DNA from: Hyphomonadaceae bacterium UBA2389
Lineage (GTDB): Bacteria > Pseudomonadota > Alphaproteobacteria > Caulobacterales > Aquidulcibacteraceae
DNA length: 14,311 nucleotides
Assembly: GCA_002343395.1 (NCBI GenBank)
Contig: DDSN01000014.1
Location: 3,237-17,547, forward strand
Reading direction: 5' to 3'
A program made the position numbers and the translations under genes. Shown one piece after another: positions 1-6,434 of this stretch. Each line of letters starts with the position of its first letter. The stretch's first letter is position 1. The notes below the pieces were generated by a model, which was not told the DNA's origin, searched no databases, and was given only the letters and a program-made list of their open reading frames with translations.

Positions 1-129
1 GCCGCCGTGACCGGCGACACCGTCGGCGATCCTTATAAGGACACGGCCGGTCCTGCGGTGAACCCAATGATCAAGATCACCAACATCGTTGCTTTGCTGC
101 TTCTGGCGGTGCTGGCGCACGCGGGCTGA
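1..129 (+). CDS. hppA: Membrane-bound proton-translocating pyrophosphatase, C-terminal end (partial)
   Basis: Only the last 42 residues are present; the gene begins upstream of the window. The visible part contains GDPYKDTAGPAVNPMIKI, the strongly conserved C-terminal stretch of H+/Na+-translocating inorganic pyrophosphatases (followed here by a hydrophobic segment, IVALLLLAVLAHAG, and a TGA stop). The family hydrolyses pyrophosphate in the cytoplasm and pumps ions across the inner membrane. The residues that separate K+-dependent from K+-independent, or H+ from Na+ pumps, lie outside the window, so the subtype cannot be told. An intrinsic terminator lies 22 bases beyond the stop, so this looks like the end of a transcription unit. 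Confidence 0.92.
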   Translation, partial: AAVTGDTVGDPYKDTAGPAVNPMIKITNIVALLLLAVLAHAG

Positions 130-151
130 TCGGCAAGACCAACGCAAAATG

Positions 152-185
152 AAACGCCCCGACCGGAAAGTCGGGGCGTTTTTTT
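152..185 (+). terminator. Intrinsic terminator after hppA
   Basis: Perfect 12-bp stem: AAACGCCCCGAC (152-163), a 6-base loop (164-169), and the exact complement (170-181). The T tract runs from 178 or so to 185, partly inside the stem. It is placed for hppA reading rightward. Because the left arm begins with A residues it could also work for bamE arriving from the right (stop at 205), making it a possible two-way terminator between convergent genes, although the A run on that side is short. Confidence 0.9.
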
Positions 186-204
186 GTGGCTGTCGGTGTT
201 GAGC

Positions 205-687
205 TTAGTTGCGACCGGGCCGGCCGCCTTCTTCTTCAGGACGAATGGGCGACCCCGCGCCAACATTGCCGAGCAGTTGCTCAAGGATGCCCAGTTCGCG
301 TCCGCGTGTGGGGGTGACGTGATCGTCGTAAGCGATCAGGCGGCCGCGCTCGAGACCGTATTTCTCGACCCCGGTGACGGTGTCGCCATCGAAGCGAACG
401 ACCATCACCCGGCGCTCTGTGATGCGTGGCGCGTAGAAGGCCACGCGCTCTTGCGTCGCGCTCACATAATACCAGGCGGTTTGGTCAAACACGGCGGTCG
501 TCGACGGCGACCCAAAGCGTTGCATCACCGTATCGCGCGTATCCACGCCGACTTGAGGGTCCGGGATCTCCACATTGTTGCGGTCCGGGCGAAAGCCATT
601 GTACTGCTGCACCGGGGCGCACGCGCTGGTCGCCGCGGCTAGGGCGACAGCCGCGGCCGCCGAAAAACGCAAAAGTCCGCGATTCAT
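205..687 (-). CDS. bamE: Outer membrane protein assembly factor BamE (SmpA/OmlA family lipoprotein)
   Basis: 160 residues. BamE is a small lipoprotein of the BAM complex that inserts beta-barrel proteins into the outer membrane. The N-terminus is a short basic start (MNRGLLRF), an alanine-rich hydrophobic stretch and a cysteine at residue 23 (AATSAC), which fits a lipoprotein signal peptide although TSAC is a loose lipobox. The core follows the SmpA/OmlA pattern: DTRDTVMQRFGSPST (a short helix entering the GxPS turn), then WYYVSATQERVAF, then VVRFDGDTVTGVEKYGL. The tail ELGILEQLLGNVG is what I expect of alphaproteobacterial members. The start at 687 was chosen because GAGGTG lies 6-7 bases upstream and the signal peptide begins there; the open frame continues upstream to 1071 but only as antisense to the next gene. 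It is divergent from the chaperone gene across 91 bases. Confidence 0.9.
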   Translation of the reverse strand: MNRGLLRFSAAAAVALAAATSACAPVQQYNGFRPDRNNVEIPDPQVGVDTRDTVMQRFGSPSTTAVFDQTAWYYVSATQERVAFYAPRITERRVMVVRFDGDTVTGVEKYGLERGRLIAYDDHVTPTRGRELGILEQLLGNVGAGSPIRPEEEGGRPGRN

Positions 688-700
688 TTGGTCACCTCGC

Positions 701-715
701 GGGCGGTCACCGCCC
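701..715. promoter_or_regulatory. Palindrome between divergent bamE and chaperone genes (possible operator)
   Basis: GGGCGGT (701-707), a single centre base (708), then the exact complement ACCGCCC (709-715). It lies 14 bases upstream of the bamE start codon, in the 91-base divergent spacer that must hold the promoters of both genes. Such symmetry suits a dimeric regulator, but in GC-rich DNA a 7-bp arm can arise by chance and I cannot name a binding protein. No convincing -35/-10 pair was seen in the spacer. Confidence 0.25.
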
Positions 716-778
716 TGTTTCGGGGCCTCACGGGTAAGGCGGACCGTGCAAACGGGCAAGGGGGGAGCGCAGGCGCGG

Positions 779-1303
779 ATGTCGATTTGGCCGTTCAGGC
801 GCTCAAAGGCCGAGGTCGATGCGGAGCGGCTTCTTGCGGCGGTCACTGCCGCGAGCCGCAATCCAGCGCTCTTTGGGGATGGGCGAATTCCCGACTCCGT
901 CCAGGGGCGTTTCGAGGCGATGGCGGTCCACGCCGTGTTGGCGCTGTTTCGGCTACGATCCGAACCTGCCGCCGAGCCGTTGGCCCAGGCGTTCACGGAT
1001 CGGTTCTTTAGCGTTCTGGACGGCGGCCTGCGCGAAACGGGGGTGACCGACACCGCGATCCCTAAACGCATGCATCGCCTCGCGGGAGATTTTTACGGGC
1101 GTCTCAAGGCCTATTCGGCGGGGTTGGAGGCGGTCGACCAAGCGGCGCTTGCCCGGGCATTGGGGCGGAATATCCTTGGCGATGAAGCACATCCCTATGG
1201 CGCCCAGCTCGCGGTCCATGTGCTTTCACTGTCGCGCGCCCTAGCCCAGCGTCCGATCGAGGCGCTGCTCAGCGATGAGGCCTGGAGCCCGCCGTCTCGC
1301 TGA
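779..1303 (+). CDS. Ubiquinol-cytochrome c chaperone (CBP3-like) family protein
   Basis: 174 residues. Family: bacterial relatives of mitochondrial CBP3/UQCC1, which help cytochrome b synthesis and assembly of the respiratory bc1 complex. Family-typical stretches are visible: IPDSVQGRFEAMAVHAVLAL (37-56), an early segment rich in aromatic and hydrophobic residues; LDGGLRETGV (80-89); and IPKRMHRLAGDFYGRLKAY (94-112), matching the LREMGVGD...KKMRKLAEAFYGR pattern. No signal peptide or membrane segment, so it should be cytoplasmic. The start at 779 was taken because MSIWPF is followed at once by family-like sequence; the ribosome site is poor (GGGGGAG about 12 bases upstream). Upstream open frame to 575 is antisense to bamE and is not counted. 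In many alphaproteobacteria this gene sits between bamE and yceD-plsX; yceD is missing here. Confidence 0.85.
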   Translation: MSIWPFRRSKAEVDAERLLAAVTAASRNPALFGDGRIPDSVQGRFEAMAVHAVLALFRLRSEPAAEPLAQAFTDRFFSVLDGGLRETGVTDTAIPKRMHRLAGDFYGRLKAYSAGLEAVDQAALARALGRNILGDEAHPYGAQLAVHVLSLSRALAQRPIEALLSDEAWSPPSR

Positions 1304-1389
1304 GCGAGTATTTGGCAAGCGCGCGTGGGGCCCTTATTGTCCGGACCTCGCGGCTCGACGGGCGGCCCGCTCAGGACGAAAATACCGAA

Positions 1390-2439
1390 ATGGCAGACGG
1401 GCTGGTGCTCTCGATCGACGGGATGGGTGGCGATCACGCGCCTGACATCGTGGTGGAGGGGGTCGACATCGCGGCCCGCCGCAACGGCGGCGTCAGATAC
1501 CTCATTCACGGCGATCCGGCGCGGCTCGGCGCCCTGCTGGACCGCCATCCGCACGCGAAGGCCGCCTCGGAAGTCGTCGTGGCTGAGCGGGCCATCGGCA
1601 TGGACGTGAAGCCAAGCCAGGCACTGCGTCAGGGTAAGGGATCGAGCTTGTGGGGGGCGGTGGCCGCCGTTGAGGAAGGGCGCGCCCACGCTGTGGTGTC
1701 CGCAGGCAACACCGGCGCTTACATGGCGATCGCCATGTTCCGGCTGCGCACCATGGAAGGCGTCCATCGCCCAGCGCTGGCGGCGCGCTGGCCCGCGGCG
1801 AACGGCGGCTATGTCGTCATGCTCGATGTTGGTGCGAACGTGCAGGCTGACGGCGAACAGCTCGTGGAATTCGCCATCATGGGCGAGGCCTTCCAGCGGG
1901 CGGTGTCCGGCAAGCAGCGGCCAACGGTGGCGCTCCTGAACGTGGGCGCCGAGGAGCAAAAGGGGCACGAGGAAATTCGCACCGCCGCGCAACTGATCCG
2001 AGAAGCGGGCGTGGACATCGATTTCCAGGGCTTTGTCGAAGGCGACGACATTTCCAAAGGCACGGTGGATGTCGTCGTCACCGACGGCTTTACCGGAAAT
2101 ATCGCGCTCAAGACGGGCGAGGGCACCGCCCGCCTTGTCGGCCAGCTGCTAAAAGAATCTTTGACCAGCGGCGTCCTGGCGCAGTTGGGTGCGCTCATAG
2201 CGTATCCGGCGTTGAGCAAGCTGCGCGCACGCATGGACCCGGGCACCTTCAACGGCGCCCTCTTTCTTGGGTTGAACGGTCTGGTGGTGAAGAGCCACGG
2301 CAGCGCCAATGGGCGGGGCTTCGCGGCAGCGATTGGCGTGGCGGAGAAGATGGCGCGTAGCCACTATCGCGACGAGATAGCGCGCAATCTGCAGCGGTTG
2401 GCGCAAGGCGCGTCCCAGGCGGCGAAGGAAGCAAGCTAA
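1390..2439 (+). CDS. plsX: Phosphate acyltransferase PlsX
   Basis: 349 residues, full family length. PlsX makes acyl-phosphate from acyl-ACP and phosphate at the inner face of the membrane, feeding PlsY in phospholipid synthesis. Hallmarks in order: LSIDGMGGDHAP near residues 7-18 (nucleotide/phosphate-binding N-terminus), the KPSQALRQGKGSS segment, VSAGNTGAYMA, RPALAARWP, MLDVGANVQ, ALLNVGAEEQKGHEE, and VVTDGFTGNIALKTGEG near the C-terminal third. The start at 1390 gives the usual N-terminus; the ribosome site is weak (AGGA about 12 bases upstream), and the 86 bases from the chaperone stop hold no other gene. The TAA stop overlaps the fabH ATG by one base, so fabH translation is probably coupled. 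Confidence 0.97.
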   Translation: MADGLVLSIDGMGGDHAPDIVVEGVDIAARRNGGVRYLIHGDPARLGALLDRHPHAKAASEVVVAERAIGMDVKPSQALRQGKGSSLWGAVAAVEEGRAHAVVSAGNTGAYMAIAMFRLRTMEGVHRPALAARWPAANGGYVVMLDVGANVQADGEQLVEFAIMGEAFQRAVSGKQRPTVALLNVGAEEQKGHEEIRTAAQLIREAGVDIDFQGFVEGDDISKGTVDVVVTDGFTGNIALKTGEGTARLVGQLLKESLTSGVLAQLGALIAYPALSKLRARMDPGTFNGALFLGLNGLVVKSHGSANGRGFAAAIGVAEKMARSHYRDEIARNLQRLAQGASQAAKEAS

Positions 2440-3392
2440 TGGGTTCAGTCGTGCTGGGCGTTGGCGCGCACCTGCCTGCGCGCGTGCTGACCAATGCCGA
2501 ATTGTCGGAGCGCGTTGACACCAGCGACGCCTGGATCGTTGAACGTACGGGCATTCGCCAGCGCCACATTGCCTCGGACGGCGAGAAAACCTCTGATCTC
2601 GCCATCGCAGCGTCACGCCGGGCGCTGGAGGCAGCGGGGCTCTCCGGGGCGGATGTTGATCTGATCATCGTCGCGACGACGACACCGGATCTCACCTTCC
2701 CCGCGACCGCCGCCCGCATCCAGGCGGCGCTAGGCGCTTCAGGCGCCGCTTTCGATCTGCAGGCGGTGTGCTCGGGCTTCATTTTCGCGCTGGCGACGGC
2801 CGATAACTTCCTTGAACGCGGGCAGGCGAACACGGCCCTTGTGATCGGCGCGGAGACATTTTCGCGTATCATCGATTGGTCAGACAGAAGCACCTGCGTT
2901 CTATTCGGCGATGGCGCTGGCGCTCTTGTTTTGCGGCGTGGCGATGATCGCGGCAGGGGCGTACTTTCGACGTTCCTACGCACAGACGGGCGCATGCATG
3001 ATCTGCTCTATGTCGATGGCGGCCCATCGCAAACGCGTTCCGTCGGGCACGTGCGCATGGTGGGCAACGCGGTTTTTCGCCAAGCCATTGAACACATCTC
3101 GGGCGCGATGCTTGAGGCGTGCGCGCGCGCCGATGTGCCGATCGACAGCGTCGACTGGTTCGTTCCGCACCAAGCCAATCAGCGCATCCTGGACGGCGTG
3201 GCGAGAAAGCTCGGCATCCCCGGTGACAAGGTGATCTCAACCGTCGCGCTGCACGGCAACACTTCCGCCGCTTCGGTGCCGCTGGCGCTCGACGTCGGTA
3301 TCCGCGACGGACGGATCAAACCCGGAGACCTTGTGCTTCTGGAGGCTCTCGGCGGGGGATTGACTTGGGGCGCGGCGCTCCTTCGTCTGTGA
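2439..3392 (+). CDS. fabH: 3-oxoacyl-ACP synthase III (KAS III)
   Basis: 317 residues, the usual length. FabH condenses acetyl-CoA (or another short acyl-CoA) with malonyl-ACP to start fatty acid synthesis in the cytoplasm. The catalytic triad is visible: Cys111 in LQAVCSGFIFAL, His244 in VPHQANQRI and Asn274 in LHGNTSAAS. Other family marks: DAWIVERTGIRQRH (30-43), the substrate-pocket stretch DWSDRSTCVLFGDGAGA (147-162), and the C-terminal GGGLTWGAALLRL. ATG shares a base with the plsX stop. It is followed by an 83-base spacer before ihfA with no evident terminator, so plsX-fabH-ihfA may be cotranscribed. Confidence 0.97.
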   Translation: MGSVVLGVGAHLPARVLTNAELSERVDTSDAWIVERTGIRQRHIASDGEKTSDLAIAASRRALEAAGLSGADVDLIIVATTTPDLTFPATAARIQAALGASGAAFDLQAVCSGFIFALATADNFLERGQANTALVIGAETFSRIIDWSDRSTCVLFGDGAGALVLRRGDDRGRGVLSTFLRTDGRMHDLLYVDGGPSQTRSVGHVRMVGNAVFRQAIEHISGAMLEACARADVPIDSVDWFVPHQANQRILDGVARKLGIPGDKVISTVALHGNTSAASVPLALDVGIRDGRIKPGDLVLLEALGGGLTWGAALLRL

Positions 3393-3475
3393 AGGTCTTG
3401 AAATATTTGACGTAAAAGGCCGGGGGGATTAGTCATGAGCGAACGCCCTTAAGGCGCTCGACGGAGGGGGCTCCG

Positions 3476-3793
3476 GTGGCAGGTAAGACCATTACACGAG
3501 CAGATTTGGTGGAGGCGCTGGTCAAGCGCTCGAGCCTGCAAAGGTCCGACGCCAATCGTCTGCTCACGCGGCTGCTCGAAATCATGCAGGATTCGCTCGT
3601 TGCAGGCGAAACCGTGAAGCTATCGCGCTTCGGCAATTTCAATGTCCGCTCCAAGCGGCAACGCGTTGGGCGAAATCCGAAAACCGGCGAAGAGGTGCCG
3701 ATAACGCCGCGGCGTGTGGTGACCTTCAGGCCGTCGCAGATGTTGCGTGAATTCGTTGAGAAGAGCGGGCGCGCCGCGCGCGCGAAGAGCTAA
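3476..3793 (+). CDS. ihfA: Integration host factor subunit alpha
   Basis: 105 residues. IHF is a heterodimeric, sequence-specific DNA-bending protein used in transcription, replication and recombination; the beta subunit is not in this window. It opens with AGKTITRADLVEAL, has the dimerisation helices, GETVKLSRFGNFNVR, and the DNA-intercalating beta arm GRNPKTGEEVPITPRRVVTF; the last part distinguishes IhfA from HU by eye. The GTG start at 3476 is supported by a strong ribosome site (GGAGGGGG, 3463-3470) a few bases upstream. An ATG at 3435 opens only a 5-codon frame (M-S-E-R-P) ending at 3452. The TAA stop overlaps by 4 bases the stop of the opposite-strand oxidoreductase. In related genomes a MerR-type regulator often follows ihfA; it is not here. 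Confidence 0.95.
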   Translation: MAGKTITRADLVEALVKRSSLQRSDANRLLTRLLEIMQDSLVAGETVKLSRFGNFNVRSKRQRVGRNPKTGEEVPITPRRVVTFRPSQMLREFVEKSGRAARAKS

Positions 3794-4896
3794 CCCGCAA
3801 GGCATCGCACAACTTCCTCTCCAATTGCGAGCGAAGAGGTGAGCCCTGGGCTTTCGATTCCGAAGAGACACACGAGTCCGGCGACGCCGTGCCCGGCCTC
3901 GTCGTCGATAATGAAATCCGACTGCGGTTCGTTGGGACAATGAATCTTGGGACGGATGCCTGCGTAGTCAGGCGCAAGCGCGCCATCGGGCAATGCGGGC
4001 CAGAAAGTTCGGATCAACTTGTAGAACTGCGCCGCGCGGCCCGGATCGACAGCGTAGTCCTCGCGCTCGACCCATTCCAGATCCGGGCCAAATCGCGCAA
4101 CGCCGCCGAGATCACATCGGTAGTGGGCGCCGAGGGCGCCTGGGATCGGCGGCGGGTAGATCAAACGCGAGAATGGCGCCCGCACACCCTGAAGTGAGAA
4201 ATAGTGTCCCTTCCCGAGATGTTGCGTCGGGATGCGCGCCGTCGGAAATCCGTCAAGGAGACGCGCGCACGCCTGGGCGCTCAGGCCCGCGGCGATGATG
4301 AGGTTGCGTGCTTGCAGCGTCATGGGCTCGGCGCCGCCAACATGTACGGTGAAGCCCTGGCGATAGGCGTCAGCGCCTTCAAAAGGCGCATTGAGCGCGA
4401 CGACGCCGCTGTTGGCGACGATCTCACCTTCCAGCGCCGCCATGTAGCCATGCGCGTCGAACACCCCGCTTTCCACCGATTCAAGAGCCGCGACCGCGTG
4501 GAGCTGCGGCTCGAGACGGCGCGCCTGTTCGGCGCTCAGCCAACGCACCCCCTCCACGCCGTTGACTTCACCCTGCAGCGCAAGTCGCTCCACGGCCGCG
4601 ATCTCCTGAGGATTGGTCGCGACAATCAGCTTTCCGCATCTTTTGTAGGCGACAGCATGCGTCTCAAGAAACGGATACAGGGCGCGTCTGCCTTCGACGC
4701 AAAGGCGCGCCTTAAGCGAGTGCGTCGGATAGTGGATGCCGGCGTGGATCACCTCGGAATTGCGTGAAGAGACGCCCGCGCCGATGCGGTTTTGCTTCTC
4801 CAGGACAAGGACGGAACGCCCCGCCTTGGTAAGGGCGAAAGCACAGGCCAACCCAACAGCGCCCGCTCCGACGACAATAGTGTCAAAGTCACTCAT
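3790..4896 (-). CDS. FAD-dependent oxidoreductase, L-2-hydroxyglutarate dehydrogenase (LhgO/L2HGDH) type
   Basis: 368 residues. Family: DAO-fold flavoproteins (COG0579) that oxidise 2-hydroxy acids such as L-2-hydroxyglutarate and pass electrons to an acceptor. The N-terminus carries the dinucleotide-binding GAGAVG (10-15) with the FAD-ribose acidic residue at Glu33 (VLVLEK), followed by the group hallmark SSRNSEVIHAGIHYP (43-57). Later come SGVFDAHGYMAAL, NLIIAAGLSAQ, KGHYFSL, FSRLIYPPP, GGVARFGPDLEWV and the C-terminal GIESPGLTSSLAIGEEV (about 346-362), which closes the FAD site. No signal peptide or membrane helix. The substrate is inferred from family resemblance only. The ribosome site is weak (GGA close to the ATG at 4896). 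It is convergent with ihfA (4-base overlap) and divergent from the histidine kinase. Confidence 0.87.
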   Translation of the reverse strand: MSDFDTIVVGAGAVGLACAFALTKAGRSVLVLEKQNRIGAGVSSRNSEVIHAGIHYPTHSLKARLCVEGRRALYPFLETHAVAYKRCGKLIVATNPQEIAAVERLALQGEVNGVEGVRWLSAEQARRLEPQLHAVAALESVESGVFDAHGYMAALEGEIVANSGVVALNAPFEGADAYRQGFTVHVGGAEPMTLQARNLIIAAGLSAQACARLLDGFPTARIPTQHLGKGHYFSLQGVRAPFSRLIYPPPIPGALGAHYRCDLGGVARFGPDLEWVEREDYAVDPGRAAQFYKLIRTFWPALPDGALAPDYAGIRPKIHCPNEPQSDFIIDDEAGHGVAGLVCLFGIESPGLTSSLAIGEEVVRCLAG

Positions 4897-5020
4897 GGTT
4901 CCAACACGACACGCAGGCGAACATGGTCAACAAACAGCTAACGCGCGGCCTTCGCGGGCTGAGTTAAACGATCCGCAATTTGTGCGGGCGATACTCCTCG
5001 AAGTCTAGGGGCGCGCCAGC
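4897..5020. other. Divergent intergenic spacer between oxidoreductase and histidine kinase
   Basis: 124 bases that must hold the promoters for both divergent genes. I see one short inverted repeat, CCGCA (4973-4977) with TGCGG (4983-4987), and a single TTAA (4964-4967) without the second half required of a CtrA-type site. No good sigma-70 promoter is evident. No small gene is supported. Confidence 0.4.
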
Positions 5021-6394
5021 GTGATCGACTTCCAAGCAGCATCCACGATCGCGGCGGCGCGCGCGCATGTCGTCAGCTTGCGCTGGCGGCTGCTGGTGTG
5101 GGCGCTTTTCGCCGTCGGCGCGGCCCTGGTTTTGAATGCTTGGCAGGCGGGGCTTGCCTGGTATCTCGTCTTGGTGGTGGCGGCAGGGTTCGACGCTCTG
5201 CTGGGGCAATCGTACCTCACGACGCGGAGCGTTTCGGAACGCAACACTGCTGGCGTTCTGTTCGCGTGGGGATGCGCGTTCAGCGCGATGGCGTTCGCCG
5301 CCATGCCGCTGTTGTTGGCCGCCAACGGCGGCGGGTTTGGACAGGTGCTCGGCGTCTTGATGGCCGCCAGCGCATTCGTTCGCGTCATGGTGTTTATGTC
5401 ACGGGCGCGGGGGTTGATGGCCGTTGTGGGTACGCCGGCCGCGATTGCGCTCATCATGATGCCATTCATGCCTGACCACGAAAGCCCCGCCAGTTCTCTG
5501 GAAGGCGCGCTTGGGGTTGCCTGTGGGGTGCTGGCGTTTCTCGCTTACGTGTTGCGTGCTTCACTGAACAATGACGCGGTCATTGCGCGTTTGGAGGCCG
5601 CCAACAAGCATGCGCGCGAGCGTCAACTCGAAGCCGAAGCCAAGCACGCCGAAGCAGTCGAAGCCAACCGCGCAAAGTCGGAGTTTTTGGCGGTGGTGAC
5701 CCACGAGCTTCGTACACCACTCAACGCGGTCATTGGCTACTCTGAGATGATCGAAGAGGACGCGGCGGCCGCCGGGCGCGTCGACCTCGCGCGCGACGCA
5801 AGCCGTATCGAGAGGTCCGCGCGCCATCTTCTTGCTTTGATCGACCAAGTGTTGCAGTTGACAAGCGCCGATGCGGGCAATGACGATCTCAAACCACGTA
5901 GCGTTGACATGCAACAAATGGTGGCTGAGATCGTGGCGGCGATGCGCGATGCCGCCGAACAGCGGGGAAACCGCATGGCGGTGCGTGTGAGCGATGATGC
6001 GCAGGTGGCCTACACCGATGGAACAAAGCTCGCGGTTTGTGTGTCAGCGTTGCTGTCGAACGCTATAAAATTCACCGAGAATGGGCTGGTGGCCGTGTCT
6101 GTGTCGCGGGAGGCGGGCGAACGTGGCGATCAACTCATCATCGCGGTTTCGGATACTGGATGCGGCGTAGCCGAGGCGGACCGGGAACGCATTTTCAACG
6201 CGTTCACGCAACTGGACGCGACCAAGACTCGAACGACGGGCGGAATGGGGCTGGGCTTGGCGGTCGCGCGTCGGGTCGCGCGCGCGCTGGGCGGCGAGCT
6301 TGATGCGTCTAGCCAAGTCGGCAAGGGATCGACGTTCACCTTGCGCATCCCGATGCGTTTGGGCGTTGCGAGCGCGGCGTCGATCGCGGCCTGA
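5021..6394 (+). CDS. Membrane sensor histidine kinase (orphan)
   Basis: 457 residues. The first ~180 residues are hydrophobic with about five or six membrane segments (roughly 22-42, 46-62, 76-101, 106-127, 133-150, 162-180) and almost no periplasmic loop, so any signal is probably sensed in the membrane. A charged coiled-coil linker (186-220, rich in Ala, Glu, Lys) leads to the HisKA domain with phospho-acceptor His228 in VVTHELRTPLNAVIGYSEM. The HATPase_c domain has the N box with Asn347 (LLSNAIKFTENG), G1 box DTGCGVAEADRERIF (378 on), F box FNAFTQLD and G2 GGMGLGLAVARR (407-418). It ends without a receiver domain, and no response regulator gene is nearby. The GTG at 5021 is the first possible start: an in-frame TAG lies at 5006-5008. 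A TTG at codon 20 (5078) is the alternative. oxyR follows 40 bases downstream on the same strand. Confidence 0.93.
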   Translation: MIDFQAASTIAAARAHVVSLRWRLLVWALFAVGAALVLNAWQAGLAWYLVLVVAAGFDALLGQSYLTTRSVSERNTAGVLFAWGCAFSAMAFAAMPLLLAANGGGFGQVLGVLMAASAFVRVMVFMSRARGLMAVVGTPAAIALIMMPFMPDHESPASSLEGALGVACGVLAFLAYVLRASLNNDAVIARLEAANKHARERQLEAEAKHAEAVEANRAKSEFLAVVTHELRTPLNAVIGYSEMIEEDAAAAGRVDLARDASRIERSARHLLALIDQVLQLTSADAGNDDLKPRSVDMQQMVAEIVAAMRDAAEQRGNRMAVRVSDDAQVAYTDGTKLAVCVSALLSNAIKFTENGLVAVSVSREAGERGDQLIIAVSDTGCGVAEADRERIFNAFTQLDATKTRTTGGMGLGLAVARRVARALGGELDASSQVGKGSTFTLRIPMRLGVASAASIAA

Positions 6395-6422
6395 AGACTT
6401 GGCGCGGCCAGATATCGGACCT

Positions 6423-6432
6423 AGATCGATCT
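6423..6432. promoter_or_regulatory. Perfect palindrome directly before the oxyR start
   Basis: AGATCGATCT is a perfect 10-bp palindrome ending two bases before the oxyR ATG (6435), in a stretch (6411-6438) where ATC/GAT units recur, including GATATC at 6411-6416. It takes the place where a ribosome site would lie, and no Shine-Dalgarno sequence is visible. LysR-family regulators often bind dyad sites near their own promoter, so an autoregulatory operator is possible. It does not match the spaced ATAG/CTAT pattern known for enteric OxyR, and short palindromes occur by chance. Confidence 0.25.
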
Positions 6433-6434
6433 CG

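Noticed and set aside
688..1071. N-terminal extension of the bamE frame
   Set aside because: It is antisense to the chaperone gene; the lipoprotein signal and ribosome site at 687 fix the true start.
2249..2995. 248-residue open frame on the - strand over plsX/fabH
   Set aside because: It is fully antisense to two firmly identified genes, and it is Ser/Arg/Pro-rich with no motif.
3407..3435. Sigma-70-like promoter before ihfA (TTGACG, 17-base spacer)
   Set aside because: The -10 hexamer TAGTCA matches the consensus at only two positions; not enough to annotate.
4964..4974. Possible CtrA-type site (TTAA-N7-TTAA) in the divergent spacer before the histidine kinase
   Set aside because: Only the first TTAA is there; the position of the second reads GCAA.
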